A DNA stretch of 24,814 nucleotides from Mogibacterium sp. Its GTDB lineage: Bacteria > Bacillota > Clostridia > Peptostreptococcales > Anaerovoracaceae. The translations under genes were made by a program, and so were the position numbers. The number at the start of each line of letters is the position of its first letter. The stretch's first letter is position 1. Location of the stretch: contig JABUTC010000002.1 in the NCBI GenBank assembly GCA_021442505.1, forward strand, positions 4,208 through 29,021, in the 5' to 3' direction. Under the pieces are notes generated by a model. That model saw nothing but the letters and a program-made list of their open reading frames with translations, ran no database searches and was not told where the DNA came from. Shown in pieces: positions 1-6,841 of the stretch.

Positions 1-23
1 GCCCTGTACAATGCAAGCTGCAT
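1..23 (-). CDS. dnaX: DNA polymerase III gamma/tau subunit, first codons only
   Basis: Only seven full codons are inside the window, reading MQLALYR followed by GC (probably Ala). DnaX proteins typically begin with a short stretch ending in ALYRK and then RP, so the match is good but short. A strong site (AAAGGGAGGAG at about 29-39) places GGAGG eight bases before the ATG at 23; another ATG five bases upstream is out of frame and too close to the site. The gene follows the SRP RNA gene on the same strand, the usual ffs-dnaX order in Firmicutes, which is the main support for the name. DnaX is the clamp-loader ATPase subunit of the replicative polymerase. The rest lies beyond the left edge. Confidence 0.62.
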
Positions 24-48
24 ATCATTCTCCTCCCTTTCTTTTAGT

Positions 49-73
49 AAAAAAGCCTTCGGGCGGTTTGCAG
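49..73 (-). terminator. Terminator-like 3' end of SRP RNA
   Basis: The closing stem of the SRP RNA ends in GAAGGC and is immediately followed by a run of six T on the minus strand (49-54). The long SRP hairpin itself would serve as the terminator stem, and a small GCC-CGAA-GGC hairpin is an alternative. The dnaX start lies only about 25 bases further on, so read-through could also express dnaX. Confidence 0.55.
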
Positions 74-195
74 CACGCAGAGGCTTGTCTGCAACACATA
101 GTGTTAACCGCTTATTGCTGCTTCCTCTCGGACCTGACAAGGTTCACGGCACCCTATTGCGCAGGACCCCTACGTACTGCAAGCCGTCCAAAGGC
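55..195 (-). ncRNA. ffs: Signal recognition particle RNA (small bacterial type)
   Basis: The minus strand holds the conserved SRP RNA apical domain around 105-150: CCGTGAACC, then GTCAGGTCC, then GAGAGGAAGCAGC, the Ffh-binding hairpin with its GGAAGCAGC internal loop. The two flanks pair over their whole length: 177-195 against 55-73 gives about 19 near-continuous pairs including G-U, and pairing continues toward the loop. The 3' end is followed directly by six T (49-54). At about 140 nt as one long hairpin, it appears to lack the Alu domain of the large Bacillus-type RNA. It forms the SRP with Ffh and targets nascent membrane proteins to SecY, which is also encoded here. The exact 5' and 3' ends are estimates from the pairing. 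Confidence 0.93.
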
Positions 196-204
196 GGATT
201 AAAT

Positions 205-235
205 TATACCACATTGCGCCATATTTTAACAAGAG
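205..235 (-). promoter_or_regulatory. Promoter of the SRP RNA gene
   Basis: On the minus strand a perfect TATAAT is preceded by TTGTTA (4 of 6 to TTGACA) with an 18-base spacer. The expected transcription start falls close to the 5' end of the SRP RNA stem at about 195. It lies downstream of the rplQ terminator, so ffs appears to be its own transcription unit. Confidence 0.75.
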
Positions 236-276
236 CACGGTCGTATCTGCCGCCGGGTAAATGTTATTTTTGCCGT

Positions 277-308
277 AAAAAAATCGGGAAGGCTCATCGC
301 CCTCCCGA
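277..308 (-). terminator. Intrinsic terminator of the ribosomal protein cluster
   Basis: On the minus strand TCGGGAGGGC and GCCTTCCCGA pair (ten positions, one G-U) around a five-base loop and are followed by seven T. It sits 17 bases after the rplQ stop codon, the expected end of the alpha operon. Confidence 0.93.
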
Positions 309-324
309 CCGTTGTTATTGTGCT

Positions 325-666
325 TTATACAAGCTCAAGGAAAACTGCCTCAGCATTGTCTCCCTGTCTTGGTCCAAGCTTGAGAATTCTTGTGTATCCA
401 CCGTTACGCTCTGCATACTGTGGAGCAATCTCGTCGAAAAGCTTTCTTACAACTTCCTCGTCGAAAACGAACTCAAGCACCTGTCTTCTTGCATGAAGAT
501 CTCCTCTCTTTGCGAGTGTTATCATCTTTTCTGCAATGCGACGAGCTTCCTTAGCTCTGCACTCAGTTGTTGTAATTCTTCCTTCTCTGAAGAGATCGGT
601 TACAAGGTTTCTAAGCATAGACTTTCTGTGTGCAGAATTTCTGCCCAGCTTTCTATAACCTTTCAT
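325..666 (-). CDS. rplQ: 50S ribosomal protein L17
   Basis: L17 of the large subunit, 113 aa from the ATG at 666. The N terminus MKGYRKLGRNSAHRK is the conserved L17 signature, and the C-terminal GGYTRI..LGPRQGDNAE stretch is also typical. A TTG codon lies one codon upstream, but GGAG is seven bases from the ATG, so the ATG is preferred. Length is normal for the family (about 113-120). It is the last gene of the alpha operon, 17 bases after rpoA, and is followed directly by the terminator at 277-308. No ecfA/cbiO or truA genes follow, unlike in Bacillus and many Clostridia. Confidence 0.98.
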   Translation of the reverse strand: MKGYRKLGRNSAHRKSMLRNLVTDLFREGRITTTECRAKEARRIAEKMITLAKRGDLHARRQVLEFVFDEEVVRKLFDEIAPQYAERNGGYTRILKLGPRQGDNAEAVFLELV

Positions 667-683
667 CAATCTACTCCTTTCGA

Positions 684-1631
684 TTAATTATCGTCACTGG
701 CCTTGAGTGAGAGTCCCAGCTCTGCCAGTTTGTTCTTAACCTCTACAAGCGACTTCATTCCGAGATTTCTTACCTTAATCATCTCGTCTTCTGTGCGCTG
801 TGTAAGTGCCTCTACCGTATTGATTCCCGCTCTCTTCAGACAGTTGAATGAGCGAACTGAGAGCTCAAGCTCCTCGATAGCCATAACGAGTGCTTTCTCT
901 TTGCGGTCCTCGTCCTTCTCTGCCATGAACTTAAGCTCATTTACATCAGCATTAAGTCCGATGAAAAGTTCGAGATGCTCCTGAATCATCTTTGCTCCGA
1001 TTGACATTCCCTCTTCAGGCTCAATCGAACCGTCAGTCCAGATTTCAAGAGTGAGTTTATCGTAGTCTGTCTTCTGTCCGACTCTCATATTCTCAACTGT
1101 GAAGTTAACCTTCTTAACAGGTGTGAAAATCGAGTCTACAGGAATTGTTGCGATAGGTGTGTTCTCGTCCTTGTTCATCTCTGCAGGAACGTAACCCTTA
1201 CCTGTTGCAATGTTCATCTCCATAACCAGTGTCGCATTGTCTGCAAGAGTTGCAATGTGGAGGTCCGGATTGAAGATGTTTGTGTCGGCATCTACGATGA
1301 TATCAGCCGCTGTAACTTCCTTAGGACCTACAGCGTTGATGATAGCTCTCTTATCCTCCTCGCCGTCAATCTTAACAGCGAGTCTCTTGAGGTTAAGTAT
1401 GATCTCAGTAACGTCTTCTGTAACACCTGGGATTGTTGAGAACTCGTGGAGAATTCCATCAATCTTTACGGTGGTGATTGCTGCACCCGGAAGTGAACTC
1501 AGGAGAACTCTTCTCATACAGTTTCCAAGAGTTGTTCCGTAGCCTCTCTCAAGAGGTCCTACGACGAACTTTCCATAGTGAGCATCCTTGTCAATTTCCT
1601 TGGTAATTGTTGGCTTTATAATTTCGATCAT
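684..1631 (-). CDS. rpoA: RNA polymerase alpha subunit
   Basis: RNA polymerase alpha subunit, 315 aa, of normal length. The N-terminal domain (about 1-230) carries the assembly region, with GPLERGYGTTLGNCMRRVLL at about 26-45, the dimerisation and beta/beta-prime contact segment. A charged linker (about 230-245) leads to the C-terminal domain (about 250-310), which contains LELSVRSFNCLKRAGI and RNLGMKSLVEV, the helix-hairpin-helix surface that binds UP elements and activators. The ATG at 1631 has GGAGG five bases upstream. It lies between rpsD and rplQ, as in other bacteria. The 60-base gap to rpsD is longer than most gaps in the cluster and holds a perfect hairpin (1660-1677). Confidence 0.99.
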   Translation of the reverse strand: MIEIIKPTITKEIDKDAHYGKFVVGPLERGYGTTLGNCMRRVLLSSLPGAAITTVKIDGILHEFSTIPGVTEDVTEIILNLKRLAVKIDGEEDKRAIINAVGPKEVTAADIIVDADTNIFNPDLHIATLADNATLVMEMNIATGKGYVPAEMNKDENTPIATIPVDSIFTPVKKVNFTVENMRVGQKTDYDKLTLEIWTDGSIEPEEGMSIGAKMIQEHLELFIGLNADVNELKFMAEKDEDRKEKALVMAIEELELSVRSFNCLKRAGINTVEALTQRTEDEMIKVRNLGMKSLVEVKNKLAELGLSLKASDDN

Positions 1632-1659
1632 CTCATCCTCCTATTAAGTACAAAACATA

Positions 1660-1677
1660 AACTAATAACTATTAGTT
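1660..1677 (-). promoter_or_regulatory. Perfect A/T-rich hairpin between rpsD and rpoA
   Basis: AACTAAT and ATTAGTT pair perfectly around a four-base loop in the untranslated gap before rpoA. There is no T run after it on the minus strand, so it is not an intrinsic terminator. It could be an RNA processing or stability element that sets rpoA expression apart from the ribosomal proteins. Confidence 0.4.
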
Positions 1678-1691
1678 GTAACTTATTGTGC

Positions 1692-2279
1692 TTATCTGGA
1701 GTAGAACTCTACGATGTAATGCTCCTCGATAGGCATGTCTACGTCTGCACGTACAGGTGTTCTGAGAATCTTGCCCTCAAACTTATCCATGTTGAGATCA
1801 ATCCACTCAGGAGTAGTAATAATCATATCCTTAAGTTCCTTGAACTTAACTGATGACTGTGACTTCTGCTTTACAGAAACAACGTCTCCTGCCTTCAGCT
1901 CCATTGAAGGGATGTTAGCCTTCTGTCCGTTAACGAGGAAGTGTCCGTGGTTAACGAGCTGTCTAGCCTCTCTTCTTGTTGCAGCGAAGCCCATTCTGAA
2001 TACAACGTTGTCAAATCTGCTCTCAAGCATAATGAGCAGGTTCTCACCGGCAGAACCAGGTCTCTTTGAAGCCTTCTCGAAAGTATTTCTGAACTGAGTC
2101 TCCTGGAGTCCATAGAGGAACTTAACCTTCTGCTTCTCATTCAGCTGAATACCATACTCAGACTTCTTCTTGCGGCTCTGTGCAGGGTGTCTGTTTGATT
2201 TCTTGTTATATCCCATGTACGCTGGCTCAATGCCGAGAGCTCTTGCTCTCTTGAGTACAGGTTCTCTATTCTTTGCCAT
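1692..2279 (-). CDS. rpsD: 30S ribosomal protein S4
   Basis: S4, primary 16S rRNA-binding assembly protein of the small subunit, 195 aa. It has an N-terminal extension (about 1-85) and an S4 RNA-binding domain (about 88-150) with LESRFDNVVFRMGFA and TRREARQLVNHGHFLVNG. It contains no cysteine, so it is the zinc-free C-minus form, in which the four N-terminal zinc ligands are lost. Length is slightly below the usual 200-210. In E. coli, S4 represses the alpha operon by binding the leader before rpsM; a structured leader exists at that place here (3081-3220), so the same role is possible but unproven. Confidence 0.99.
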   Translation of the reverse strand: MAKNREPVLKRARALGIEPAYMGYNKKSNRHPAQSRKKKSEYGIQLNEKQKVKFLYGLQETQFRNTFEKASKRPGSAGENLLIMLESRFDNVVFRMGFAATRREARQLVNHGHFLVNGQKANIPSMELKAGDVVSVKQKSQSSVKFKELKDMIITTPEWIDLNMDKFEGKILRTPVRADVDMPIEEHYIVEFYSR

Positions 2280-2301
2280 ATGTTATTCTCCTCCTTCCCG
2301 A

Positions 2302-2697
2302 TTAGACTCTTCTCTTCTTAGGTGGTCTGCAACCATTGTGAGGGATTGGTGTGATGTCCTTAATCATAGTTACTGTCAGACCTGCTGTCTGAAGTGCTCT
2401 GATTGCTGATTCTCTTCCGGAACCAGGACCCTTTACATAAACCTCTACAGTCTTAAGACCATGCTCCATAGCTGCCTTTGCAGCTACCTCTGCAGCGCTT
2501 GCAGCAGCGAACGGTGTGGACTTTCTTGATCCTCTAAAACCGTTTGATCCTGCACTTGACCAGCTGAGAGCATTTCCGTCCATATCGGTCAGAGTTACAA
2601 GTGTGTTGTTAAAGGTGGATTGGATATGAGCCTGGCCTCTTTCAACGTTCTTACGTTCTCTCTTTTTTCTTCTGACATTTTTCTTTACAGCTGCCAT
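2302..2697 (-). CDS. rpsK: 30S ribosomal protein S11
   Basis: S11, a platform protein of the 30S subunit near the mRNA exit, 131 aa. It starts with a basic tail (KKNVRRKKRERKNVERG), then AHIQSTFNNTLVTLTD and the conserved SSAGSNGFRGSRKSTPFAA segment, and ends with ITPIPHNGCRPPKKRRV. That C terminus is almost invariant in the family and confirms an intact gene. It lies 17 bases after rpsM and 22 bases before rpsD within the alpha operon. Confidence 0.99.
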   Translation of the reverse strand: MAAVKKNVRRKKRERKNVERGQAHIQSTFNNTLVTLTDMDGNALSWSSAGSNGFRGSRKSTPFAAASAAEVAAKAAMEHGLKTVEVYVKGPGSGRESAIRALQTAGLTVTMIKDITPIPHNGCRPPKKRRV

Positions 2698-2714
2698 GTT
2701 CTATACCTCCTCCC

Positions 2715-3080
2715 TTACTTTTTCTTTCCAGCCAAACGCTTAGGTCCCTTGCGGGTTCTTGCGTTAGTCTTAGTCTTCTGGCCTCTTACAGGCAGACCTC
2801 TTCTGTGTCTGATTCCTCTGTAGCTACCAATCTCCATGAGTCTCTTAATGTTAAGAGCAACTTCTCTTCTGAGATCTCCCTCTACAATCAGATCACTTTC
2901 GATAACTCTTCTGATCTTACCTGCATCCTCCTCTGTGAGATCTCTAACTCTGATGTCAGGATCTACACCGGCCTTAGCGAGGACGTCTCTGGATGTCTTG
3001 AGACCGATTCCGTAGATATAAGTGAGACCGATTTCGATTCTCTTATCTCTAGGCAGGTCAACTCCGGCAATTCTTGCCAT
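2715..3080 (-). CDS. rpsM: 30S ribosomal protein S13
   Basis: S13, a head protein of the 30S subunit that contacts the P-site tRNA and L5, 121 aa. The start at 3080 gives MARIAGVDLP, the conserved N terminus, with GGAGG six bases upstream. The frame extends six codons further to an ATG at 3098 (MGKEEK), but that has a poor site and is not found in the family. The helix-hairpin-helix region (IYGIGLKTSRDVLAKAGV) and the basic C terminus (GIRHRRGLPVRGQKTKTNARTRKGP) are intact. It is the first gene of the alpha operon and is preceded by a 180-base gap with its own promoter and structured leader. Confidence 0.98.
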   Translation of the reverse strand: MARIAGVDLPRDKRIEIGLTYIYGIGLKTSRDVLAKAGVDPDIRVRDLTEEDAGKIRRVIESDLIVEGDLRREVALNIKRLMEIGSYRGIRHRRGLPVRGQKTKTNARTRKGPKRLAGKKK

Positions 3081-3098
3081 TTTTTCCTCCTTTCCCAT

Positions 3099-3219
3099 CT
3101 TCCGTCGCCTTCCCGGGGGCGATATAGACGGGGGTTACATAATAGATAATCATGCGTTATGTTCCCGGTTTCAAAAACGCACCATAACGCGACGAATAAA
3201 TTCGCCGCGCAATCGATTA
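3099..3219 (-). promoter_or_regulatory. Structured leader before rpsM (candidate autoregulatory RNA)
   Basis: The untranslated RNA from the promoter at 3220-3248 to rpsM contains three hairpins. The first is a nine-pair stem at 3188-3209 (CGCGGCGAA / TTCGTCGCG, one G-U, TTTA loop). The second is an eight-pair stem joining 3154-3161 and 3183-3190, which shares three bases with the first stem, so the two compete. The third is a bulged stem at 3102-3131 (CCGTC/GACGG plus GCC/GGC) close to the ribosome binding site. None is followed by a T run. The position matches the S4-repressed alpha operon leader of E. coli, but no sequence similarity to it is claimed. Confidence 0.6.
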
Positions 3220-3248
3220 ATTATCGCAAATAGTTATCTCTATTGCAA
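3220..3248 (-). promoter_or_regulatory. Promoter of the alpha operon (rpsM onward)
   Basis: Minus strand TTGCAA (4 of 6) and GATAAT (5 of 6) are separated by exactly 17 bases. The promoter lies just after the rpmJ stop codon, inside the otherwise continuous ribosomal cluster. It would let the rpsM-rplQ genes be expressed apart from the S10-spc genes. Confidence 0.68.
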
Positions 3249-3261
3249 GTACTTTTTTCAA

Positions 3262-3375
3262 TTATCCCTGTCTCTGCTTGTGCTTAGGGTTCTCACAGAT
3301 AACCATTACTCTGCCATGTCTCTTGATAACTTTGCACTTATCACACATTGGCTTTACTGATGCTCTAACCTTCAT
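3262..3375 (-). CDS. rpmJ: 50S ribosomal protein L36, zinc-binding form
   Basis: L36, the smallest large-subunit protein, 37 aa: begins MKVRASVKPMCDKCKVIKR and ends NPKHKQRQG. It carries the zinc ligands C11, C14, C27 and H32 in the usual C-x2-C, C-x4-H pattern (the C-plus form). The ATG at 3375 has AGGAGG seven bases upstream. It sits between infA and rpsM as in most Firmicutes and is the last gene before the alpha operon promoter. Confidence 0.98.
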   Translation of the reverse strand: MKVRASVKPMCDKCKVIKRHGRVMVICENPKHKQRQG

Positions 3376-3436
3376 CTTATTTCCTCCTAATTACTAATCC
3401 TCAGCTCGGGTTCGAATCGCGCTGAAAGAAGCACTT

Positions 3437-3655
3437 CTATTTCTCTCTCCAAGTGATACGACCTCTTGTCAGATCGTAAGGTGAAAGCTCAACCTTTACC
3501 TTGTCACCCGGGAGAATACGGATGTAATTCATTCTGATTTTGCCGGAAATATGAGCGAGTACTTCGAAGCCGTTTTCAAGCTTTACCTTGAACATTGCAT
3601 TCGGCTGCGCATCAACTACTGTGCCCATAACCTCTATGGTGTTTGTCTTTGCCAT
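3437..3655 (-). CDS. infA: Translation initiation factor IF-1
   Basis: IF-1, which binds the ribosomal A site during initiation, 72 aa, a single OB-fold (S1-like) domain. Typical segments are MAKTNTIEVMGTVVDAQPNA, FKVKLENGFEVLAHISGKIRMNYIRI and GDKVKVELSPYDLTRGRI. It starts ten bases after the map stop codon. Some Clostridia carry a small KOW-domain RNA-binding protein gene between map and infA; there is no room for it here. Confidence 0.98.
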   Translation of the reverse strand: MAKTNTIEVMGTVVDAQPNAMFKVKLENGFEVLAHISGKIRMNYIRILPGDKVKVELSPYDLTRGRITWREK

Positions 3656-3665
3656 ACTGTCCCTC

Positions 3666-4412
3666 TTATAAAGTCAAAATCTCAGGCTCACCTTCCGTTA
3701 TTACAACGGTATTCTCATAATGAGCTGCAAGCGAGCCGTCCACAGTTACAACTGTCCATTCATTGGAGAGAACTCTGGTGTCGTAATGTCCGAGCACCAG
3801 CATAGGTTCAATAGCCAGTGTCATGCCGGCCTTGAGCTTCACTCCTTTTCCCGGTGTTCCGTAGTTCGGAACCATCGGATCTTCGTGCAGATTTCTTCCG
3901 ACACCGTGCCCCGTATAACTCCTTATTACTCCCATGCCGTTAGCCTCGGAGTATTCCTGGATTGCGTGACCGAGGTCGCCCAGTCTGTAACCTGCTTTAG
4001 CGTATTCTATGCCCCTGAAAAAACTCTCCTTCGTCACGTCGATGAGCTTCTGCGCTTCCGCACTTATCTCTCCCACCGCATATGTTCTTGCCGCGTCACT
4101 TGTGTAACCCTTGAACATTGCGCCGGTGTCGATGCTCACGATGTCGCCTTCCTGCAGAATTCTTTTCGCCGAAGGTATGCCGTGGACAATTTCTTCATTG
4201 ACGGATACGCAGGCTCCTGCCGGAAATCCGCCGTATCCTTTAAAAGTTGGCTTCATATTATAATGAGCGATTCTGCCTTCCACAAAAGCGTTTATATCTT
4301 CTGTGGAAATACCCGGCCTGATGACCGCATCAAGGTCCTCAAGAATTTCCTTTGTAACCTTGCACGGTTCTCTCATCAGGTCTATCTCTCGCTGAGACTT
4401 AATAATAATCAT
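3666..4412 (-). CDS. map: Methionine aminopeptidase, type I
   Basis: Removes the N-terminal methionine from nascent proteins after deformylation. At 248 aa it is a standard type Ia enzyme without N-terminal extension. The pita-bread fold ligands are all present: D95 (SIDTG), D106 (TSDAART), H169 (TGHGVGR), E202 (IEPML) and E233 (HYENTV), with the substrate-binding H77 (IVHGIP) and H176 (LHEDP). It starts two bases after the adk stop codon, so the two are probably translationally coupled. The secY-adk-map-infA-rpmJ order is the classic spc-operon end of Firmicutes. Confidence 0.99.
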   Translation of the reverse strand: MIIIKSQREIDLMREPCKVTKEILEDLDAVIRPGISTEDINAFVEGRIAHYNMKPTFKGYGGFPAGACVSVNEEIVHGIPSAKRILQEGDIVSIDTGAMFKGYTSDAARTYAVGEISAEAQKLIDVTKESFFRGIEYAKAGYRLGDLGHAIQEYSEANGMGVIRSYTGHGVGRNLHEDPMVPNYGTPGKGVKLKAGMTLAIEPMLVLGHYDTRVLSNEWTVVTVDGSLAAHYENTVVITEGEPEILTL

Positions 4413-4414
4413 TA

Positions 4415-5062
4415 TTACTCTCCGATTGTCTCTACGATCTTATTGAAGAGCTCATCGAGTGGAAGCTCGCCATCGAAGTCAGCGAGTGCTCCGCTCTCCT
4501 TGTAGTATCCGATCAATGGTGCTGTCTGCTCGTCGTATACCTTGATTCTGTTTGCTGCAGTCTCTTCGGTATCGTCTTTTCTCTGCTCGAGCTCACCGCC
4601 GCACTTGTCGCAGATTCCTTCCTGCTTAGGAGGAATATTTACGATGTGATAACCTGCGCCACAGCTCTTGCAGATTCTTCTTCCAGTCAGTCTCTTCATC
4701 AGAGTTTCGTTCTTAACGTTGAAGTTCAGAACGATGTCCATCTTCTGTCCGTTCTCCTCAAGGAATTTATCAAGCTGCTCAGCCTGGAAAATTGTTCTTG
4801 GGAAACCGTCGAGAAGGAAACCGTTGCTGCAGTCATCCTGCAGAAGTCTGTCCTTTACGAGGTCAACTACCAGCTCATCAGGTACGAGCTGTCCTGCGTT
4901 CATGTACTCCTGTGCCTTCTTTCCAAGCTCAGTTCCTTCCTTAATATTCTTACGGAAGATGTCGCCTGTTGAAATATGAGGTACATTGTACTTTTCGATG
5001 ATTCTTACAGCCTGAGTGCCCTTGCCTGCACCCGGAGGTCCTAACAATACTGCTCTTAACAT
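4415..5062 (-). CDS. adk: Adenylate kinase, zinc-containing
   Basis: Interconverts ATP + AMP and 2 ADP. At 215 aa it is the long form with a full lid domain. The P-loop GPPGAGKGT is at 8-16, the AMP-binding segments STGDIFR (31-37) and DGFPRT (85-90) are intact, and the lid carries four cysteines (C131, C134, C151, C154) that form the structural zinc site common in Gram-positive enzymes. The lid arginines (LTGRR, about 126-129) are conserved. It lies 54 bases after secY. That gap begins with a long hairpin over the secY stop codon, which may set its expression apart from the ribosomal proteins. Confidence 0.99.
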   Translation of the reverse strand: MLRAVLLGPPGAGKGTQAVRIIEKYNVPHISTGDIFRKNIKEGTELGKKAQEYMNAGQLVPDELVVDLVKDRLLQDDCSNGFLLDGFPRTIFQAEQLDKFLEENGQKMDIVLNFNVKNETLMKRLTGRRICKSCGAGYHIVNIPPKQEGICDKCGGELEQRKDDTEETAANRIKVYDEQTAPLIGYYKESGALADFDGELPLDELFNKIVETIGE

Positions 5063-5105
5063 TTTCTTACTCCTTTGCTAAAAGCTCTTTGAATTCTGCC
5101 CGCTC

Positions 5106-5138
5106 CTACGAGCCTCCTAACGGAGGAAGCCCTCGTAG
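5106..5138 (-). promoter_or_regulatory. Long hairpin over the secY stop codon
   Basis: CTACGAG (5132-5138) pairs with CTCGTAG (5106-5112), and CCTCC (5122-5126) pairs with GGAGG (5113-5117) around a GTTA loop, with a five-base bulge on one side: 12 pairs in all. The stem includes the last codons and the TAG stop of secY. There is no T run after it, so a role in RNA stability, processing or re-initiation is more likely than termination. Confidence 0.45.
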
Positions 5139-6397
5139 TTTCTGTTGAGCAGCTGATTCTCGAGCTGCTGTACTGTATCGAGTGCCACACCGACTGCAAT
5201 CAGAAGCGAGGTGCCTCCGAATGACAGGTTAAATGGTGTAAACGCTCCAACCATTGTCGGAATAGTAGCTACTGCCGCGAGGAACAATCCTCCAACCAGG
5301 CAGAGTCTATTCATAATTTTGCTCAGATATTCTACTGTAGCCGCACCAGGTCTGATTCCCGGTACAAATCCACCGCTCTGTCTCATGTTGTCCGCTATTT
5401 CCTCAACCTTGAAGGTGATTGATGTATAGAAATAGGTAAAGAACAACGTCAGTACGAAGTTGAGTATTGAGTATACCCATACTCCCGGATTTCCTGATGG
5501 CGACAGATACTTACCCATAAAATCAGCGAATGCTGAGGTCGGGAAGAAGTATGTAATCGTCAGCGGGAACTGAAGCAGTGAAATTGCAAAGATGATAGGA
5601 ATAACGCCGGCCTGGTTAACCTTCATCGGAATATGTGATGACTGTCCGCCGTACATTTTTCTTCCAACTACTCTCTTTGCATACTGTACAGGAATTTTTC
5701 TTACGCCCTTCTGTACCACGATGATTGCCATTGTAATCAGAATTGCTGCTACTACAAGCGCGATTACTGCAACAAGTGATACAGCGCCGCTCTTAACCTG
5801 CACAAAGATTCCTCTTACTGCAGAAGGTATACGACAAACGATACCTGCGAAAATAATCAGCGAGATTCCGTTACCTACGCCAAACTCGTTGATTTTTTCA
5901 CCGAGCCACATCAGGAAGGCTGTGCCGGCTGTCAGCACGAAGATGATTGTAATCATGCTGAAGAAGCTCTGGTCAACTACTGCCCTTCTGAAGAGACCCA
6001 CTGTCAGGCCGATAGCCTGGATAAGACCGAGAACTACAGTCATATATCTGGTTATCGATGCCATTTTCTTTCTGCCCTCGAGGCCTTCTTTTGAAAGGTT
6101 CTCGAAGTAAGGAAATGCAATTGTAAGCAACTGCACTATGATGGATGCGGTTACGTATGGGGTGATGCTCAGAGCAAATATTGTGAAGTTACTGAAAGCA
6201 CCACCGGAAAACAGGTCAAACAAATCGAGCAGACCTGTCTCTTCTGAGAACATCTGAGTAAGATAAGTTCTGTCGATTCCCGGTACAGGAATATTAGAAC
6301 CTATTCTGAATACTACGAGCATGAGAAGAGTGAAAATCATCTTTTCTCTGATTTCCGGAACTTTCCATGCCTTGGAGACCGTTCTCAGCATTTCCAT
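5117..6397 (-). CDS. secY: Protein translocase subunit SecY
   Basis: Channel subunit of the SecYEG translocon, 426 aa, with the usual ten membrane segments. The first is at about 20-38 after the amphipathic N terminus (AWKVPEIREKMIFTLLMLVVF). The plug follows at about 60-75 (LFDLFSGGAFSNFTIFALSI), the segment STPYVTASIIVQLL-like ITPYVTASIIVQLL at about 78-91, and the cytoplasmic loop before segment 7 carries QKGVRKIPVQYAKRVVG, the ribosome contact. The first ATG at 6397 is used; GAGG is about ten bases upstream. It starts two bases after rplO. It works with the SRP whose RNA is encoded at 55-195. Confidence 0.99.
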   Translation of the reverse strand: MEMLRTVSKAWKVPEIREKMIFTLLMLVVFRIGSNIPVPGIDRTYLTQMFSEETGLLDLFDLFSGGAFSNFTIFALSITPYVTASIIVQLLTIAFPYFENLSKEGLEGRKKMASITRYMTVVLGLIQAIGLTVGLFRRAVVDQSFFSMITIIFVLTAGTAFLMWLGEKINEFGVGNGISLIIFAGIVCRIPSAVRGIFVQVKSGAVSLVAVIALVVAAILITMAIIVVQKGVRKIPVQYAKRVVGRKMYGGQSSHIPMKVNQAGVIPIIFAISLLQFPLTITYFFPTSAFADFMGKYLSPSGNPGVWVYSILNFVLTLFFTYFYTSITFKVEEIADNMRQSGGFVPGIRPGAATVEYLSKIMNRLCLVGGLFLAAVATIPTMVGAFTPFNLSFGGTSLLIAVGVALDTVQQLENQLLNRNYEGFLR

Positions 6398-6399
6398 AA

Positions 6400-6840
6400 C
6401 TAGATAACCTCAGCCTTTCCGCCTGCCTTTTCGATTTTCTCGGCAGCGCTCTTGCTGAACTTAGCAGCCTTTACTGTGAGCTGCTTTTCAAGTTCACCAT
6501 TTCCGAGTACCTTAACGCCGTCCTTGAGCTGCTTTACGATACCTGCATTGCAGAGTGCCTCAGCATCAACTACTGCGCCGTTCTCAAATCTGTTGAGGTC
6601 CTTTACGTTAACCTCGTTATACTCCTTAGCGAAGTGATTGGTGAATCCTCTCTTTGGAATTCTTCTGTAGAGTGGCATCTGTCCACCCTCGAAACCGAGT
6701 CTTACACCGCCACCGCTTCTTGAGTTCTGACCGTTCATACCTCTGCCGGCAGTCTTACCCTGACCTGTAGCTGTACCACGACCTACTCTCTTAGGTGCTT
6801 TTGTTGCGCCTTCAGGTGCCTTAAGTTCGTGAAGTCTCAT
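6400..6840 (-). CDS. rplO: 50S ribosomal protein L15
   Basis: L15, a late assembly protein of the large subunit, 146 aa. The N-terminal half is the extended glycine/arginine-rich arm that threads into 23S rRNA (RVGRGTATGQGKTAGRG, GGGVRLGFEGGQMPLYRRIP). The C-terminal half is the globular domain (about 75-146). The end, GGKAEVI, is typical. It is one base after rpmD and two bases before secY, so the three are tightly packed. Confidence 0.99.
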   Translation of the reverse strand: MRLHELKAPEGATKAPKRVGRGTATGQGKTAGRGMNGQNSRSGGGVRLGFEGGQMPLYRRIPKRGFTNHFAKEYNEVNVKDLNRFENGAVVDAEALCNAGIVKQLKDGVKVLGNGELEKQLTVKAAKFSKSAAEKIEKAGGKAEVI

Positions 6841-6841
6841 T

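Noticed and set aside
85..687. Plus-strand open frame of 200 codons over the SRP RNA and rplQ
   Set aside because: It overlaps the SRP RNA gene and lies antisense to rplQ; its Ser/Leu/Cys-rich translation is typical of a shadow frame.
3395..3430. GGTTCGAATC on the plus strand, resembling the T-loop of a tRNA
   Set aside because: The bases on either side do not form a T stem, and no acceptor, D or anticodon arms are found nearby.
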